DNA of 22,053 bases. Origin: a bacterium. Its GTDB lineage: Bacteria > Bdellovibrionota > FAC87 > UBA2466. The stretch is taken from the NCBI GenBank assembly GCA_019750655.1, contig JAIEOG010000384.1, forward strand, positions 1 through 22,053, given 5' to 3'. The position numbers and the translations under genes were made by a program. How positions within the stretch are numbered: position 1 is the first letter of the stretch; the number at the start of each line of letters is the position of its first letter. The notes below the pieces were generated by a model. It ran no database searches, was not told the origin of the DNA, and saw only the letters and a program-made list of their open reading frames with translations. Shown here one piece after another: positions 21,418-22,053 of this stretch.

Positions 21418-22053
21418 GCTTTTCGAGTTCCCAAAATTTCATCTAACTTCTGCTGTAGGCGGCCAACTTGCTCCTCAGTCGAGAAACTCAATCCGCCGCC
21501 CTCTAACTCCACGCGCAAATCGCCGTCTTTCAGTGACGGATCTGCGACCCAAGCCCAGCCCGTAACCTTCAAGCTTGGATGCCCTTCCACTTCGGCGTGT
21601 ACCTTGGGAGACAAAGCCACTTGCACCGTCGTCTGGTTCGTCGCAGCGCCCATGCTTTCCTCGACCCACGCTTGCAGACCATTCAAGCGCTCGGTGCTGA
21701 TGGGCTGAAGAAAACGGTCCACTAAGTGCTTCAACAAGGCACAGAGTTCTTTTTCGTGCTGGTGGAGAAGCTCTCCACGCTCCTGTGCCAACACTGCGCG
21801 CGTGGCTTCCAAGGTCTGCACCAGCGCTTCCAGCTGTACCTTGCCTTCTTCTAACCCGAGAGCGACCCCTTCTTGGTGAGCCGCTGCTTTCAGAGACTTC
21901 CACATTTCGGAACTCTCATTTTCTAAAATCTGGCGCGCGCGCAACTCCACGCGGCGTTCGAACTCTTGGGCCATTGCCGGATCGTGTTCCACGGCATCCC
22001 AAAAGAACGTAGGCAATTGGAAGCTGCCATCTCCCTCGCGAGAGAAAACAGGC
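21414..22053 (-). CDS. fliH: Flagellar assembly protein FliH (5' end beyond window)
   Basis: The regulator and stator-stalk partner of FliI, linking it to the C-ring and holding it inactive until docking. The frame is open to the window edge, with 212 residues visible; upstream of the TTG at 22016 the codons read on as VFSREGDGSFQ, so the true start lies outside. The N-terminal part FQLPTFFWDAVEHDP is followed by a long helix (residues from EFERRVELRARQILENE) with small-residue spacing typical of FliH, and a C-terminal domain with LLKHLVDRFLQPISTERL, VQVALSPKVHAEV, LKVTGWAWVADPSLKDGDLRVE and EGGGLSFSTEEQVGRLQQKL. The last parts are the standard FliH/V-type stalk E features. It overlaps fliI by four bases. 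Confidence 0.92.
   Translation of the reverse strand, partial: PVFSREGDGSFQLPTFFWDAVEHDPAMAQEFERRVELRARQILENESSEMWKSLKAAAHQEGVALGLEEGKVQLEALVQTLEATRAVLAQERGELLHQHEKELCALLKHLVDRFLQPISTERLNGLQAWVEESMGAATNQTTVQVALSPKVHAEVEGHPSLKVTGWAWVADPSLKDGDLRVELEGGGLSFSTEEQVGRLQQKLDEILGTRKA

Overview
The window looks like a piece of chromosome from a flagellated Gram-negative bacterium with about 55% G+C (estimated by eye). Signs of a Gram-negative envelope are several proteins with Sec signal peptides, at least two likely outer-membrane barrels and a lipoprotein-type deacetylase. The gene set resembles the Bdellovibrionota or other former Deltaproteobacteria: FlbD, MotE and the TIGR02530 flagellar protein next to a VKOR-DsbA fusion, FtsA/FtsZ and abundant unassigned exported proteins. 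That placement is inference from gene content; no rRNA or marker phylogeny was possible. I saw no tRNA, rRNA, CRISPR array, insertion sequence or prophage. Gene density is high and no gene-free stretch exceeds 300 bases.

Layout. (1) 1-1033, minus strand: a thiol-redox exported protein followed by the start of a PduO-type cobalamin adenosyltransferase, cut by the window edge. (2) 1092-2087, plus: an exported outer-membrane protein of unknown function. (3) 2098-3929, plus: flbD-motA-motB, behind a good match to a flagellar sigma-28 (FliA) promoter. (4) 3933-9514, minus: LOG-family protein, a glycosyltransferase-like protein, ftsQ, ftsA, ftsZ and a small exported protein. This is a reduced division cluster in which the glycosyltransferase sits where murB/murC/ddl are often found. 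(5) 9527-10726, plus: a VKOR-DsbA fusion for disulfide formation. (6) 10727-12397, plus: a 502-residue exported protein of unknown family behind the only sigma-54 promoter match I found in the window. (7) 12434-14026, plus: an SCP2-like small protein, hypoxanthine phosphoribosyltransferase and a NodB-type deacetylase, tightly overlapping. (8) 13980-15024: two divergent exported proteins whose start codons share the sequence CATG. (9) 15087-22053, minus: the flagellar operon fliH-fliI-fliJ-motE-fliK-flgD-TIGR02530-flgE, ending at a terminator that also serves the convergent gene.

How the parts work together. The two flagellar blocks cover export energetics (FliH, FliI, FliJ), hook length, cap and hook (FliK, FlgD, FlgE) and the stator (MotA, MotB, with MotE as a likely stator chaperone and FlbD as a small motility factor). 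The sigma-28-like promoter on the stator genes fits the usual late timing of motor genes. FtsQ, FtsA and FtsZ form the cytokinesis core. The most interesting unassigned elements are the sigma-54-linked secreted protein with its repeat-rich leader, the small exported protein directly after ftsZ, the glycosyltransferase coupled to ftsQ, and the hairpins before flgE.
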